A stretch of DNA of 64,000 bases from Mycolicibacterium chitae (GTDB taxonomy: Bacteria > Actinomycetota > Actinomycetes > Mycobacteriales > Mycobacteriaceae): NCBI RefSeq assembly GCF_900637205.1, contig NZ_LR134355.1:4030001-4094000 (forward strand), given 5' to 3'. The translations under genes and the position numbers were made by a program. Positions 16,348 to 23,542 of this stretch are shown here, piece by piece. The stretch's first letter is position 1. Every line of letters begins with the position of its first letter. The notes below the pieces were generated by a model. That model made no database searches, was not told where the DNA came from, and saw nothing but the letters and a program-made list of their open reading frames with translations.

Positions 16348-16776
16348 CTAGGCCAGCTTCGCCGTGGCGATCGCCCGGCCGAAGATCTTCTTGCCACCGG
16401 TGGTGGCGTTGATCGCGATGGTGACCGAATTCGTCTCGGGGTCGGCCGACTTGACCCGGCCGTTGAACACGATCTCGGCGCCCTTGGCGTCGTTGGGCAC
16501 CGGGACGACAGCGGTGAAGCGCACGTTGTATTCGGTGACCGCACCGGGATCACCGACCCAGGAGGTCACGTAGCCGCCGCCGAGGCCCATGGTGAGCATC
16601 CCGTGGGCGATGGCGGTGTCCAGCCCCACCAGCTTCGCGGTCTCGTCGTCCCAGTGGATGGGGTTGAGGTCGCCGGAGACACCCGCGTAGTTGACCAGGT
16701 CCTGCCTGGTCAACGGAATGATCTTTTCGGGCAATGTGTCGCCGACCTGAACCGAACTGAATTCACGCAGAGCCAT
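16348..16776 (-). CDS. hadB: (3R)-hydroxyacyl-ACP dehydratase catalytic subunit HadB
   Basis: Catalytic hot-dog subunit of HadAB and HadBC, 142 aa. The dyad is in place: D36 and H41 in GDLNPIHWDD, with AHGMLTMGLGGGYVTSW behind it. The ATG at 16776 (MALREFSS) gives the family length. The gene starts 14 bp inside the end of hadA, so translation is coupled. Confidence 0.97.
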   Translation of the reverse strand: MALREFSSVQVGDTLPEKIIPLTRQDLVNYAGVSGDLNPIHWDDETAKLVGLDTAIAHGMLTMGLGGGYVTSWVGDPGAVTEYNVRFTAVVPVPNDAKGAEIVFNGRVKSADPETNSVTIAINATTGGKKIFGRAIATAKLA

Positions 16777-17242
16777 CGTTGAAGCCACTCTCTCCGTTTT
16801 CCTCGCTACGCCCCGCAAGCGTGGTGTAGGTCTCCTGCACTAATTTGCCCGCCTCGTTGGTGATGAGCACCTTGGTGACAATGATGTCGGTCCCGTGCGC
16901 CTGCCGGACGGAATCGACGTAGACATCGCAGAACAGCTTGTCGCCCACCACGATCGGGGCCAGGAACTTGAACTCCTGGTCGACCTGGACGATCTTGGCA
17001 TCCTTGATGCCGATGTCGGCGTGATCGAAGAAGGCGCGCTGGCCCTTGTAACCAAAGACCGAGACGAAGGTCAGCGGGGCCGTCAAACCCGAGTAGCCGA
17101 GTTCGGCCGCCGCCGCGTCGTCGTAGAACGCGGGGAAATCGTTCTTCACCGCGGTCGCGTACTCGCGAACCTTCTCCCGCTCCACCACGTAATGGTCGGG
17201 GTAGCGGTAATGCATCCCGACGATGTCTGCGGATAGTGCCAC
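16763..17242 (-). CDS. hadA: (3R)-hydroxyacyl-ACP dehydratase subunit HadA
   Basis: Non-catalytic hot-dog subunit of the HadAB dehydratase, 159 aa, paralogous to HadC (shared pattern VREYATAVKNDFPAFYDDAAAAELGY...APLTF). Pairs with HadB in early mycolate elongation and is a known target of thiacetazone and isoxyl in M. tuberculosis. Operon order rpmG-hadA-hadB-hadC. Confidence 0.96.
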   Translation of the reverse strand: MALSADIVGMHYRYPDHYVVEREKVREYATAVKNDFPAFYDDAAAAELGYSGLTAPLTFVSVFGYKGQRAFFDHADIGIKDAKIVQVDQEFKFLAPIVVGDKLFCDVYVDSVRQAHGTDIIVTKVLITNEAGKLVQETYTTLAGRSEENGESGFNDGSA

Positions 17243-17304
17243 GGGCTAGAACCTACCTGGTAGATCTCGGCAAACCGGCTATCGGCCTGCGCCAATGGAA
17301 CGCG

Positions 17305-17472
17305 TCAGCGCGACTCACGATGCGGCTGATGCGTGCCGCAGTTGGGGCAGAACTTCTTCAGCTCCAGCCGGTCCGGATCGTTGCGCCGGTTCTTCTTGGT
17401 GATGTAGTTACGGTTCTTGCACACGTCGCAGGCCAAGGTGATCTTCGGCCGGACGTCGGTACTGGAGGCCAC
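17305..17472 (-). CDS. rpmG: 50S ribosomal protein L33
   Basis: 55-aa zinc-ribbon L33 from GTG 17472 (MASSTDVRPKITLACDVCK). It ends in FCPNCGTHQPHRESR. Both CxxC pairs (CDVC and CPNC) are present, so this is the zinc-binding (C+) form, the equivalent of rpmG2 of M. tuberculosis. First gene of the hadABC operon, 38 bp after tRNA-Met. Confidence 0.95.
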   Translation of the reverse strand: MASSTDVRPKITLACDVCKNRNYITKKNRRNDPDRLELKKFCPNCGTHQPHRESR

Positions 17473-17510
17473 TTCGGCTGCTCTCCTCTGTCAGGTTCAT
17501 GCTTGTCTTG

Positions 17511-17584
17511 TAGCGGTGGGGGGACTCGATCCCCCGACCTCACGATTATGAGTCGTGCGCTCTAACCAGCTGAGCTACACCGCC
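17511..17584 (-). tRNA. tRNA-Met, elongator (anticodon CAT)
   Basis: 74-nt cloverleaf beginning GGCGGTGTAGCTCAGCTGG on the minus strand. The anticodon loop contains CAT between CGACT and AATCG. The acceptor GGCGGTG pairs with CACCGCT (first pair G-U) and the T-loop is GATCGAGTCC. The paired first position and lack of three G-C pairs in the anticodon stem mark it as elongator, not initiator. Confidence 0.93.
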
Positions 17585-17622
17585 CCGATCGACGCGGTCG
17601 GCGCACCGTCCGGCGTCCACCG

Positions 17623-17695
17623 AGCCCCCTAACGGAATCGAACCGTTGACCTTTTCCTTACCATGGAAACGCTCTGCCGACTGAGCTAAGGGGGC
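17623..17695 (-). tRNA. tRNA-Thr (anticodon GGT)
   Basis: 73-nt cloverleaf beginning GCCCCCTTAGCTCAGTCGG on the minus strand. The anticodon arm is TTTCC-ATGGTAA-GGAAA with GGT, the acceptor GCCCCCT pairs with AGGGGGC, and the T-loop is GGTTCGATTCC. Upstream of tRNA-Met, as in M. tuberculosis. Confidence 0.95.
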
Positions 17696-17816
17696 CTACC
17701 TGCTTGGCACCGCGTGGTCCGTTGGGAAAAACGGAGGCGGGCCTTAAAGAGGGTACAGTCTGCGGCTTTTCAACACCAAACCGCAGGTAGTTCGGGGTGT
17801 CTGAGCCGGATTTGGC

Positions 17817-17857
17817 CGAAATCGCACCCCGGACGCGCCGTCCGGGGTGCGATTTCG
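17817..17857 (-). terminator. 18-bp perfect hairpin after hmp
   Basis: Arms CGAAATCGCACCCCGGAC (17817-17834) and its complement (17840-17857) with a 5-base loop. It lies 42 bp past the hmp stop and before the tRNA genes, so it would end the nsrR-hmp transcript. The outer sequence CGAAATCGC also forms the base of the nusG-rplK hairpin. Confidence 0.7.
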
Positions 17858-17898
17858 CGGGTTCTGCTCGGCAGACCCCTCGCACTCAGCCCGCAGGC

Positions 17899-19146
17899 TC
17901 AGCCGAGCAGCCAATCGTTGGGGTTGAACAGCTCGCAGTGCACTCGCTGCTCCGGGACCCCGAGGGCGGTCAGCTGGGACCGCACCGCCTGGACGAAGCC
18001 GTTGTTGCCGCAGAGGTACACCTCGGCGTCGGCGGACGGCGCGGCGGTCAGCCCGTCGAGGTTCATCAAGCCCGCGTGCACGCCGGGCCGTCCCCCGGTC
18101 AGCCCGTCCTCGTACCAGACGTCGAGGCTCGCGTTGGGCAGCAGATCGACCAGTTCGGCCTGCCGCTCGCGCAGCGGGTGCTGCTGATCGCCGCGGTCGG
18201 CGTGCAGCACCTGCACGGCGGTGTCGGGCTGCCGGGCCGCGAAGTACTCGAGCAGGCCGATCATCGGGGTGATCCCGATACCGGCCGAGATGAGCACGAC
18301 GGGGGTATCGGTCGACGCCGGGGCCGGCAGGTCGCCGAACGGCACCGTGACGTCCACCAGGTCGCCGACGCAGATGTTGTCCCGGATCCAGGTGGACACC
18401 TCGCCGGCCGGGGCCCCCTCGACACCGTCGACGGGCTTGACGGCGAAAGTCAGTTCGCCGTTTCCGGGCACGTTGATGAGGCTGTACTGCCGCAGCTGCC
18501 GGGCGCCGTCAGTCATCGTCACGCCGACCGACACGTATTGGCCGGGAACGAATTCACCGATCGGGCCGGCGACGGGCGCCACGGTGATCAACACCGCGCC
18601 CGACGGGTCGGCCACCCGGGCGATGACCTTGGCGCGCCGGTAGACGTCGCCGGCGGCGACACCGGCCTCGGCGTAGAGCTCGCGCTCCATGTCGATCAGG
18701 GTCTCGGCCATCATCCAGTACACCCGGTCCCAGGCCGCAGCGACGTCGGCGGTCACCGTGTCGGCGCCGAGCACCGCCACGATCGCCGCGAACAGATGCT
18801 CGTGCACGATCGGGTACTGGTCGGCGGTCACCCCCAGCGACGCGTGCTTGTGCCCGATCCGGGACAGCAACTCGGCCGGGTGCGGCAATTCGGGATCGAC
18901 CAGATGCGTGGCGAAGGTCGCGATCGAGGCCGCCAGCGCGCGCTGCTGGGCGCCGCTGACCTGATTGCCGCGGTTGAACAGGTTGCGCAGCAACTCGGGG
19001 TGGGCCTCGAACATCATCGAGTAGAACTTCCCGGTGATCGCGTCGATGTTCGCTCCGATCAGCGGCAGCGTCGCCTTGACGATCTCCGCGTGGTGCGGTT
19101 CGAGTTCGTCGCGAACAACCGATGATTCGGGGGTTGTGACGGTCAT
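17899..19146 (-). CDS. hmp: Flavohaemoglobin, nitric oxide dioxygenase
   Basis: Converts nitric oxide and O2 to nitrate with NAD(P)H in the cytoplasm, 415 aa. The N-terminal globin domain has Y42 (B10), Q62 (E7) and the proximal His H101 in GHKHASLGV. The FAD domain follows (RQYSLINVPG), then the NAD domain (ISAGIGITPMIGLLEY, YLCGNNGFVQAV). ATG 19146 is preceded by GAAGGGA and overlaps the stop of nsrR by four bases (ATGA), so the two are an operon. The C-terminus ends in an unusual FNPNDWLLG. Confidence 0.95.
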   Translation of the reverse strand: MTVTTPESSVVRDELEPHHAEIVKATLPLIGANIDAITGKFYSMMFEAHPELLRNLFNRGNQVSGAQQRALAASIATFATHLVDPELPHPAELLSRIGHKHASLGVTADQYPIVHEHLFAAIVAVLGADTVTADVAAAWDRVYWMMAETLIDMERELYAEAGVAAGDVYRRAKVIARVADPSGAVLITVAPVAGPIGEFVPGQYVSVGVTMTDGARQLRQYSLINVPGNGELTFAVKPVDGVEGAPAGEVSTWIRDNICVGDLVDVTVPFGDLPAPASTDTPVVLISAGIGITPMIGLLEYFAARQPDTAVQVLHADRGDQQHPLRERQAELVDLLPNASLDVWYEDGLTGGRPGVHAGLMNLDGLTAAPSADAEVYLCGNNGFVQAVRSQLTALGVPEQRVHCELFNPNDWLLG

Positions 19147-19592
19147 CGTGGGATCCCTTCTCCAGTGAGTTGCAGAACAACCGGGAGGCTTTTGCTCCCG
19201 GCCAGATCGGTGACGGTGTAGCGGTCGAGTTCGCGGTAGAACGCCTCTTTGGCCTCCGCCAGCGCGCGGCGCAGCCGACACGCGGCGATCAGCGGACAGG
19301 GGTTGTCTCCGCCGCACTCGATGACCTCGCGATCGCCCTCGAGTTGGCGCACCAGCCAGCCGACCGAGGCGGTCCGGCCGGCATCGGTGAGCCGCAGCCC
19401 GCCGACCCGCCCGCGCCGGGCGTGCAGCATGCCCAGTTCCGACAGCCGGGAGACCGCCTTGGCGACGTGGTGCTCGGAGGCCGCGGCGCCGCTGGCGATG
19501 GTCCGGGTGGTGACGCGGCGTTCCTCGGACTCCCCGGCGGCCAGCAGCATCATGGCCCGAAGGCCCAGGTCGGTGAACCGTGTCAGCTGCAT
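19143..19592 (-). CDS. nsrR: Rrf2-family NO sensor, NsrR-like
   Basis: Winged-helix Rrf2 repressor, 149 aa, that carries a NO-sensitive Fe-S cluster. Three cysteines C93, C99 and C105 (CX5CX5C in ECGGDNPCPLIAAC) match the spacing of Streptomyces NsrR. The helix-turn-helix is at about residues 25-55. Start at ATG 19592 (MQLTRFTDLG). Coupled to hmp by the overlap, the classical NsrR target, so NO would inactivate the repressor and induce the operon. Confidence 0.9.
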   Translation of the reverse strand: MQLTRFTDLGLRAMMLLAAGESEERRVTTRTIASGAAASEHHVAKAVSRLSELGMLHARRGRVGGLRLTDAGRTASVGWLVRQLEGDREVIECGGDNPCPLIAACRLRRALAEAKEAFYRELDRYTVTDLAGSKSLPVVLQLTGEGIPR

Positions 19593-19612
19593 GGGATCGA
19601 CATTATTAATTC

Positions 19613-19655
19613 CGCATCTTTGATGCGACTTTTGTCGGTGTGTGGTTAAACACCG
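19613..19655. promoter_or_regulatory. Candidate NsrR operator region
   Basis: Between nsrR (start 19592, minus) and the hydrolase (start 19693, plus) there are two inverted repeats: CGCATC-TTT-GATGCG at 19613-19627 (perfect, 6-3-6) and CGGTGT-N8-ACACCG at 19636-19655. The A/T-rich flanks fit an Rrf2 site. Which one NsrR binds, and whether the divergent hydrolase is also controlled, is not known. Confidence 0.45.
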
Positions 19656-19692
19656 TTTGAAGTGCGGTTTTTTGACCTGCAATGATGGGCCC

Positions 19693-20418
19693 ATGGCAAC
19701 TTCGGAAACCCAGGACCGGCTCTACTTCCGACAACTGTTGTCGGGGCGGGACTACGCCGCCGGCGACATGATCGCCAACCAGATGCGCAACTTTGCCTAC
19801 CTGATCGGCGACCGCCAGAGCGGCGACTGCGTGGTGGTGGACCCCGCGTACGCCGCCGGCGACCTGGTCGACATCCTCGAGGGCGACGGCATGCACCTGT
19901 CGGGCGTGCTGGTCACCCATCACCACCCCGACCACGTGGGCGGCACCATGATGGGGTTCACGCTGGCCGGCCTGGCCGAGCTGATGGACCGGCAAAGCGT
20001 GCCCATCCACGTCAACACTCATGAGGCGCAGTGGGTTTCGCGCACCACCGAGATCCCGATGTCCGAGCTCACCGCGCACGAGCACGGCGACAAGGTCGCC
20101 GTCGGCGCCGTCGAGATCGAACTGCTGCACACCCCCGGCCACACCCCGGGCAGCCAGTGCTTCCTGGTCGACGGGCGGCTGGTGGCCGGTGACACCCTGT
20201 TCCTCGAGGGCTGCGGGCGCACCGATTTCCCCGGCGGCGATGTCAACGAGATGTTCCGCAGCCTGCAGCAACTCGCGGCGCTGTCCGGCGATCCCACCGT
20301 CTTCCCCGGCCACTGGTACTCGGCCGAGCCCAGCGCGCCGCTCGAGGAGGTCAAGCGGACCAACTACGTCTACCGCGCGTCCAACCTGGACCAGTGGCGG
20401 ATGTTGATGGGCGGCTGA
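19693..20418 (+). CDS. Metallo-beta-lactamase-fold hydrolase (glyoxalase II-like, Rv0634c)
   Basis: 241-aa dinuclear metal hydrolase. The metal motif THHHPDH is at residues 75-81, followed by HTPGHTPGSQCFLV, GDTLF and FPGHWYS as further ligands. This is the Rv0634c equivalent by synteny (next to tRNA-Thr/rpmG and echA3). Annotated elsewhere as hydroxyacylglutathione hydrolase, but mycobacteria use mycothiol, so a mycothiol thioester is the more likely substrate (inference). Confidence 0.85.
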   Translation: MATSETQDRLYFRQLLSGRDYAAGDMIANQMRNFAYLIGDRQSGDCVVVDPAYAAGDLVDILEGDGMHLSGVLVTHHHPDHVGGTMMGFTLAGLAELMDRQSVPIHVNTHEAQWVSRTTEIPMSELTAHEHGDKVAVGAVEIELLHTPGHTPGSQCFLVDGRLVAGDTLFLEGCGRTDFPGGDVNEMFRSLQQLAALSGDPTVFPGHWYSAEPSAPLEEVKRTNYVYRASNLDQWRMLMGG

Positions 20419-20498
20419 GCCACCGGGAACTCTTGACGTTTCGTAACACCGTTACGTAACGTCGGCGACACCGTCCGCCCCCATCCCTCAGGAGCATC

Positions 20499-21197
20499 AT
20501 GAGCGACCCGGTGACCTACCGCCATGACGATTCGATCGCCGTGATCACCCTCGACGACGGCAAGGCCAACGTGCTCGGCCCGCGCATGCAGGAGGCCATC
20601 GGTGCGGCACTGGACCGCGCCGAGAGCGACGGGGTCGGCGCGATCGTGCTCGCCGGCAACCAGAAGGTGCTCAGCGGCGGCTTCGACCTCAAGGTGTTCC
20701 AGTCGGGCGATCCGCAGGCGGCGCTGGCCATGCTCCAGGGCGGGTTCGAACTGACGCACCGACTGCTGTCGTTCCCCAAGCCGGTGGTGATCGCCTGCAC
20801 CGGTCACGCGATCGCCATGGGCGCGTTCCTGCTGTGCAGCGGCGATCACCGAATTGCCGCCCCCGGCTACAACATTCAGGCCAACGAGGTCGCCATCGGC
20901 ATGGTGATGCCGTACGCCGCGCTCGAGGTCATGAAGCTGCGGCTGACCCCGTCGGCCCGCCAGCAGGCGACGGGCCTGGCCAAGGCGTACTTCGGCGAGG
21001 CCGCGCAGGCCGCCGGCTGGATCGACGAGATCGCGCTGCCCGAGGCGGTGCTCGAGCGGGCCGAGGAGTCCGCGCGCGAGTTCGCCAACCTGCACCAGCG
21101 CGCCCATCACGAGTCGAAACTGCGGGCCCGTGCCGACGCGCTGGCGGGCATCCGGGCCGGCATCGACAACATGGCGGCCGAACTCGGCCTGACCTGA
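20499..21197 (+). CDS. echA3: Enoyl-CoA hydratase/isomerase family protein (EchA3-like)
   Basis: Crotonase-fold protein, 232 aa, shorter than most hydratases, as EchA3 is. The oxyanion-hole segments are KVLSGGFDLKVF and IAMGAFLLCSGDHRIA. The usual two catalytic glutamates are not clear: the second region reads NEVAIGMVMPYAA. Hydratase activity is therefore uncertain. 8 bp upstream of a TetR gene. Confidence 0.85.
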   Translation: MSDPVTYRHDDSIAVITLDDGKANVLGPRMQEAIGAALDRAESDGVGAIVLAGNQKVLSGGFDLKVFQSGDPQAALAMLQGGFELTHRLLSFPKPVVIACTGHAIAMGAFLLCSGDHRIAAPGYNIQANEVAIGMVMPYAALEVMKLRLTPSARQQATGLAKAYFGEAAQAAGWIDEIALPEAVLERAEESAREFANLHQRAHHESKLRARADALAGIRAGIDNMAAELGLT

Positions 21198-21204
21198 GGC
21201 CGAC

Positions 21205-21798
21205 GTGGCCAGACCCAAGCAGCGCACACCTGAGCTGCGGGCCAGGGTGCTGTCCACCGCCGTCGAGGTGCTGAGCCGGGACGGGATGTCCGGATTCACC
21301 ACTCGCCGGGTCGCGGAAGGGGCGGGCACCTCGCTGCCGGCGGTCTACGAATTGTTCACCGACAAGGCCGGTTTGGTGCGCGCGGTCTACCTCGAGGGGT
21401 TCCGGCGGCTCGGCCGCGAGCTGGCCGCGGTCCCGGAAACCGGTGCGCCGCTGGCCGATCTGGAACAGCTGATCGCGGTGTTCCGACGGTTCTGTCTGGA
21501 CTACCCCGCGCTGGCCCGGGTGATGTTCTCCCGTCCGTTCGAGGACTTCGACCCGCGCCCCGGCGATCTCCACCCGGACGCCCCCACGGTCCGCGAGGTC
21601 CTGCTGGCGCGGGTGCGGCGCTGCGTCGACGAGGGCGCGCTGACCGGCGATCCGGTCGACATCGCCCACGTGCTGCTCGCCCTGGCGCAGGGTTTGGCCG
21701 TCCAAGAGGGCGGCCGCTGGCTCGGCGGTTCGGCGGCCTCGGTCGACCGGCGGTGGGCCGCCGGGGTGCGCGCCCTGCTGCGCGGCTTCGCGGGTTAG
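21205..21798 (+). CDS. TetR/AcrR family regulator
   Basis: 197-aa one-domain repressor. The N-terminal helix-turn-helix (TTRRVAEGAGTSLPAVYELFTDK) covers residues about 30-55; the ligand domain has no recognised signature. GTG 21205 lies 7 bp after echA3, so the two are co-transcribed and echA3 may be under its control. The stop overlaps the convergent helicase gene by four bases. Confidence 0.85.
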   Translation: MARPKQRTPELRARVLSTAVEVLSRDGMSGFTTRRVAEGAGTSLPAVYELFTDKAGLVRAVYLEGFRRLGRELAAVPETGAPLADLEQLIAVFRRFCLDYPALARVMFSRPFEDFDPRPGDLHPDAPTVREVLLARVRRCVDEGALTGDPVDIAHVLLALAQGLAVQEGGRWLGGSAASVDRRWAAGVRALLRGFAG

Positions 21799-23447
21799 AT
21801 GCCCAACCGGCGGGCCAGGTCCGGGCCGCCGACCGTCGCGATGAAGTCGGGATCCCCGCACACCACCAACTGGTCGCGGGCCCGCGACAGCCCCACGTAG
21901 AGGCGCTCGCGCGAGCGTTCGAACTTGGCCTGCTCGTTGACCACCAACACCACCGCCCGGCGCTCGAGCCCCTTGAAACCCAGCACGTGACCGTAGAAGA
22001 CCTGATCGGTGTCCCAGAAGCTGTCCCAGTAGGCGTCGTGCCCCTCGGCCTGCCGGGCGACCTGCTCGGGGTGCCGGCTGCCGGTGGTCAGCAGCGCGAC
22101 ATCCTCTGGGCGCCAACCGGATTCCAGCAGCAGATCCACCTGATCGTCGCCGGCGGCCACGGCCTCGGCGGTGCTGCACGCCACGAACGTGACCGCCGGG
22201 CCCTCCCCGCCCAGGAAGCGCATCGGGTGGTCCACCAGCGGCTGGAACGCCGTGGCGATCTGGCGGGTATTGCGCAGGTTGTGGTCGAGGATCAGCGGCA
22301 CCAACGGCACCGGCGGGGCGCCGTGGCGGTCGAAGACCCGCTGCCCCTCGTCGGTGAACACGTAGATGCCGCCGGACTCGTCGTCGCGCAACGCGGCCAG
22401 GATCGGGTCCCACCACGCGTCGGCGAAGTCCTGGGCCTCGTCGATGACCACGGCGTCGAACCGGTGCCCGGGTTCCAGCGCCGCGGCCAACTCGGCCATC
22501 TGGTGCGGCAGGTCGTGCTCCCAGAACCGGACCGTCTCCTCGTTGCGGACCGATTCGTCGGGACCGACCGGCGCACCCCAAGTCACCCCGAGTTGATGGA
22601 ACTCACCGACGTAGGCGGGCTGCTGGCGCCGCGGCCACTTGGCGGTGATCCGCTGCAGATAGCTCGCCAAGCCGTGGGAGTAGCACACCAACGCCACCCG
22701 CTGACCACGTTGGGCGAGCCGGCGCGCCTGCTCGACGGCCAGGAAGGTCTTGCCGCTGCCCGCTCCCCCGCGCACCTCCACGCGATGCAGTTGCCGGATC
22801 GCGTCCAGGATCACCGACTGATGCTCGGTGAGCAGGTCGGCGGCGTCCTCGTTCGCCAGGGCCCGGGCGACGACGTCGCGCTGGGGCAGGCCGCGCCCGC
22901 CGAACACGACCTGGAGTTCCTCGATCCCCTCGGCGGTCAACAGCGGCCGCTGCAACTCCTGGTCGACCAGCACCTGCCGCAACCGGTCGACGATGTCGGA
23001 CAGGTCGTCGCGGTCGATCACCTTCCAGCGCGGGCACTCCGACAGCGCAAAGTCCGCCGGGATCGACGAATTCGGGAAGACCACCACGTGGTCCCACCGC
23101 AACCGGTGCTGGGTCCAACGCGGGTCGGCCTCGACGAAGGACCGCAGCGCGTAACAGGCCTCGCGCGCCTGGCGCACCGGTTCGATCTCGTGGTGGTGCC
23201 CGTCGCGGCGACGCTGCAGCCAGCGCTGCCCGTCGTGGGTGACCTCGCCGCCCTTGACCTCCAGGCAGACGATGCCCGCACCCTCGAGAGCGACGACGAA
23301 GTCGACCTCGTGGTCCTTGAGGTGGTCGGTGACCCGCTTGCCGGGAATGACCAGATCCGCCGGGCCCAACTGGGTGCGCAACGCGTCCCAGACGCGCCGC
23401 TCGGCGCCGTTGATCAGCCTGGGCACCTCGCCCGGAATCGTGGCCAC
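21795..23447 (-). CDS. NERD-domain superfamily 1 helicase (UvrD/Rep-like)
   Basis: 550 aa. An N-terminal NERD nuclease-related domain (residues about 10-125) shows HEVDF with D49 and the pair E63-K65 in CLEVKGG, which fits a PD-(D/E)xK-like site. The SF1 helicase core has Walker A GGAGSGKT at 227-234, Walker B VVIDEAQDF and motif VI LYVGLSRARDQLVV. No 2B or other UvrD accessory domain fits this length. Stands alone, divergent from the P-type ATPase. A DNA-repair or defence role is inference. Confidence 0.88.
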   Translation of the reverse strand: MATIPGEVPRLINGAERRVWDALRTQLGPADLVIPGKRVTDHLKDHEVDFVVALEGAGIVCLEVKGGEVTHDGQRWLQRRRDGHHHEIEPVRQAREACYALRSFVEADPRWTQHRLRWDHVVVFPNSSIPADFALSECPRWKVIDRDDLSDIVDRLRQVLVDQELQRPLLTAEGIEELQVVFGGRGLPQRDVVARALANEDAADLLTEHQSVILDAIRQLHRVEVRGGAGSGKTFLAVEQARRLAQRGQRVALVCYSHGLASYLQRITAKWPRRQQPAYVGEFHQLGVTWGAPVGPDESVRNEETVRFWEHDLPHQMAELAAALEPGHRFDAVVIDEAQDFADAWWDPILAALRDDESGGIYVFTDEGQRVFDRHGAPPVPLVPLILDHNLRNTRQIATAFQPLVDHPMRFLGGEGPAVTFVACSTAEAVAAGDDQVDLLLESGWRPEDVALLTTGSRHPEQVARQAEGHDAYWDSFWDTDQVFYGHVLGFKGLERRAVVLVVNEQAKFERSRERLYVGLSRARDQLVVCGDPDFIATVGGPDLARRLGI

Positions 23448-23542
23448 CCCGCGTCCCCCTTCACCGTCGGCGTCTCGGTTCGGATGCTAACCGGCCGGCC
23501 CGACAGTTGCGCCCTACCTCCCGAGCACGGACGATCGAGAAG

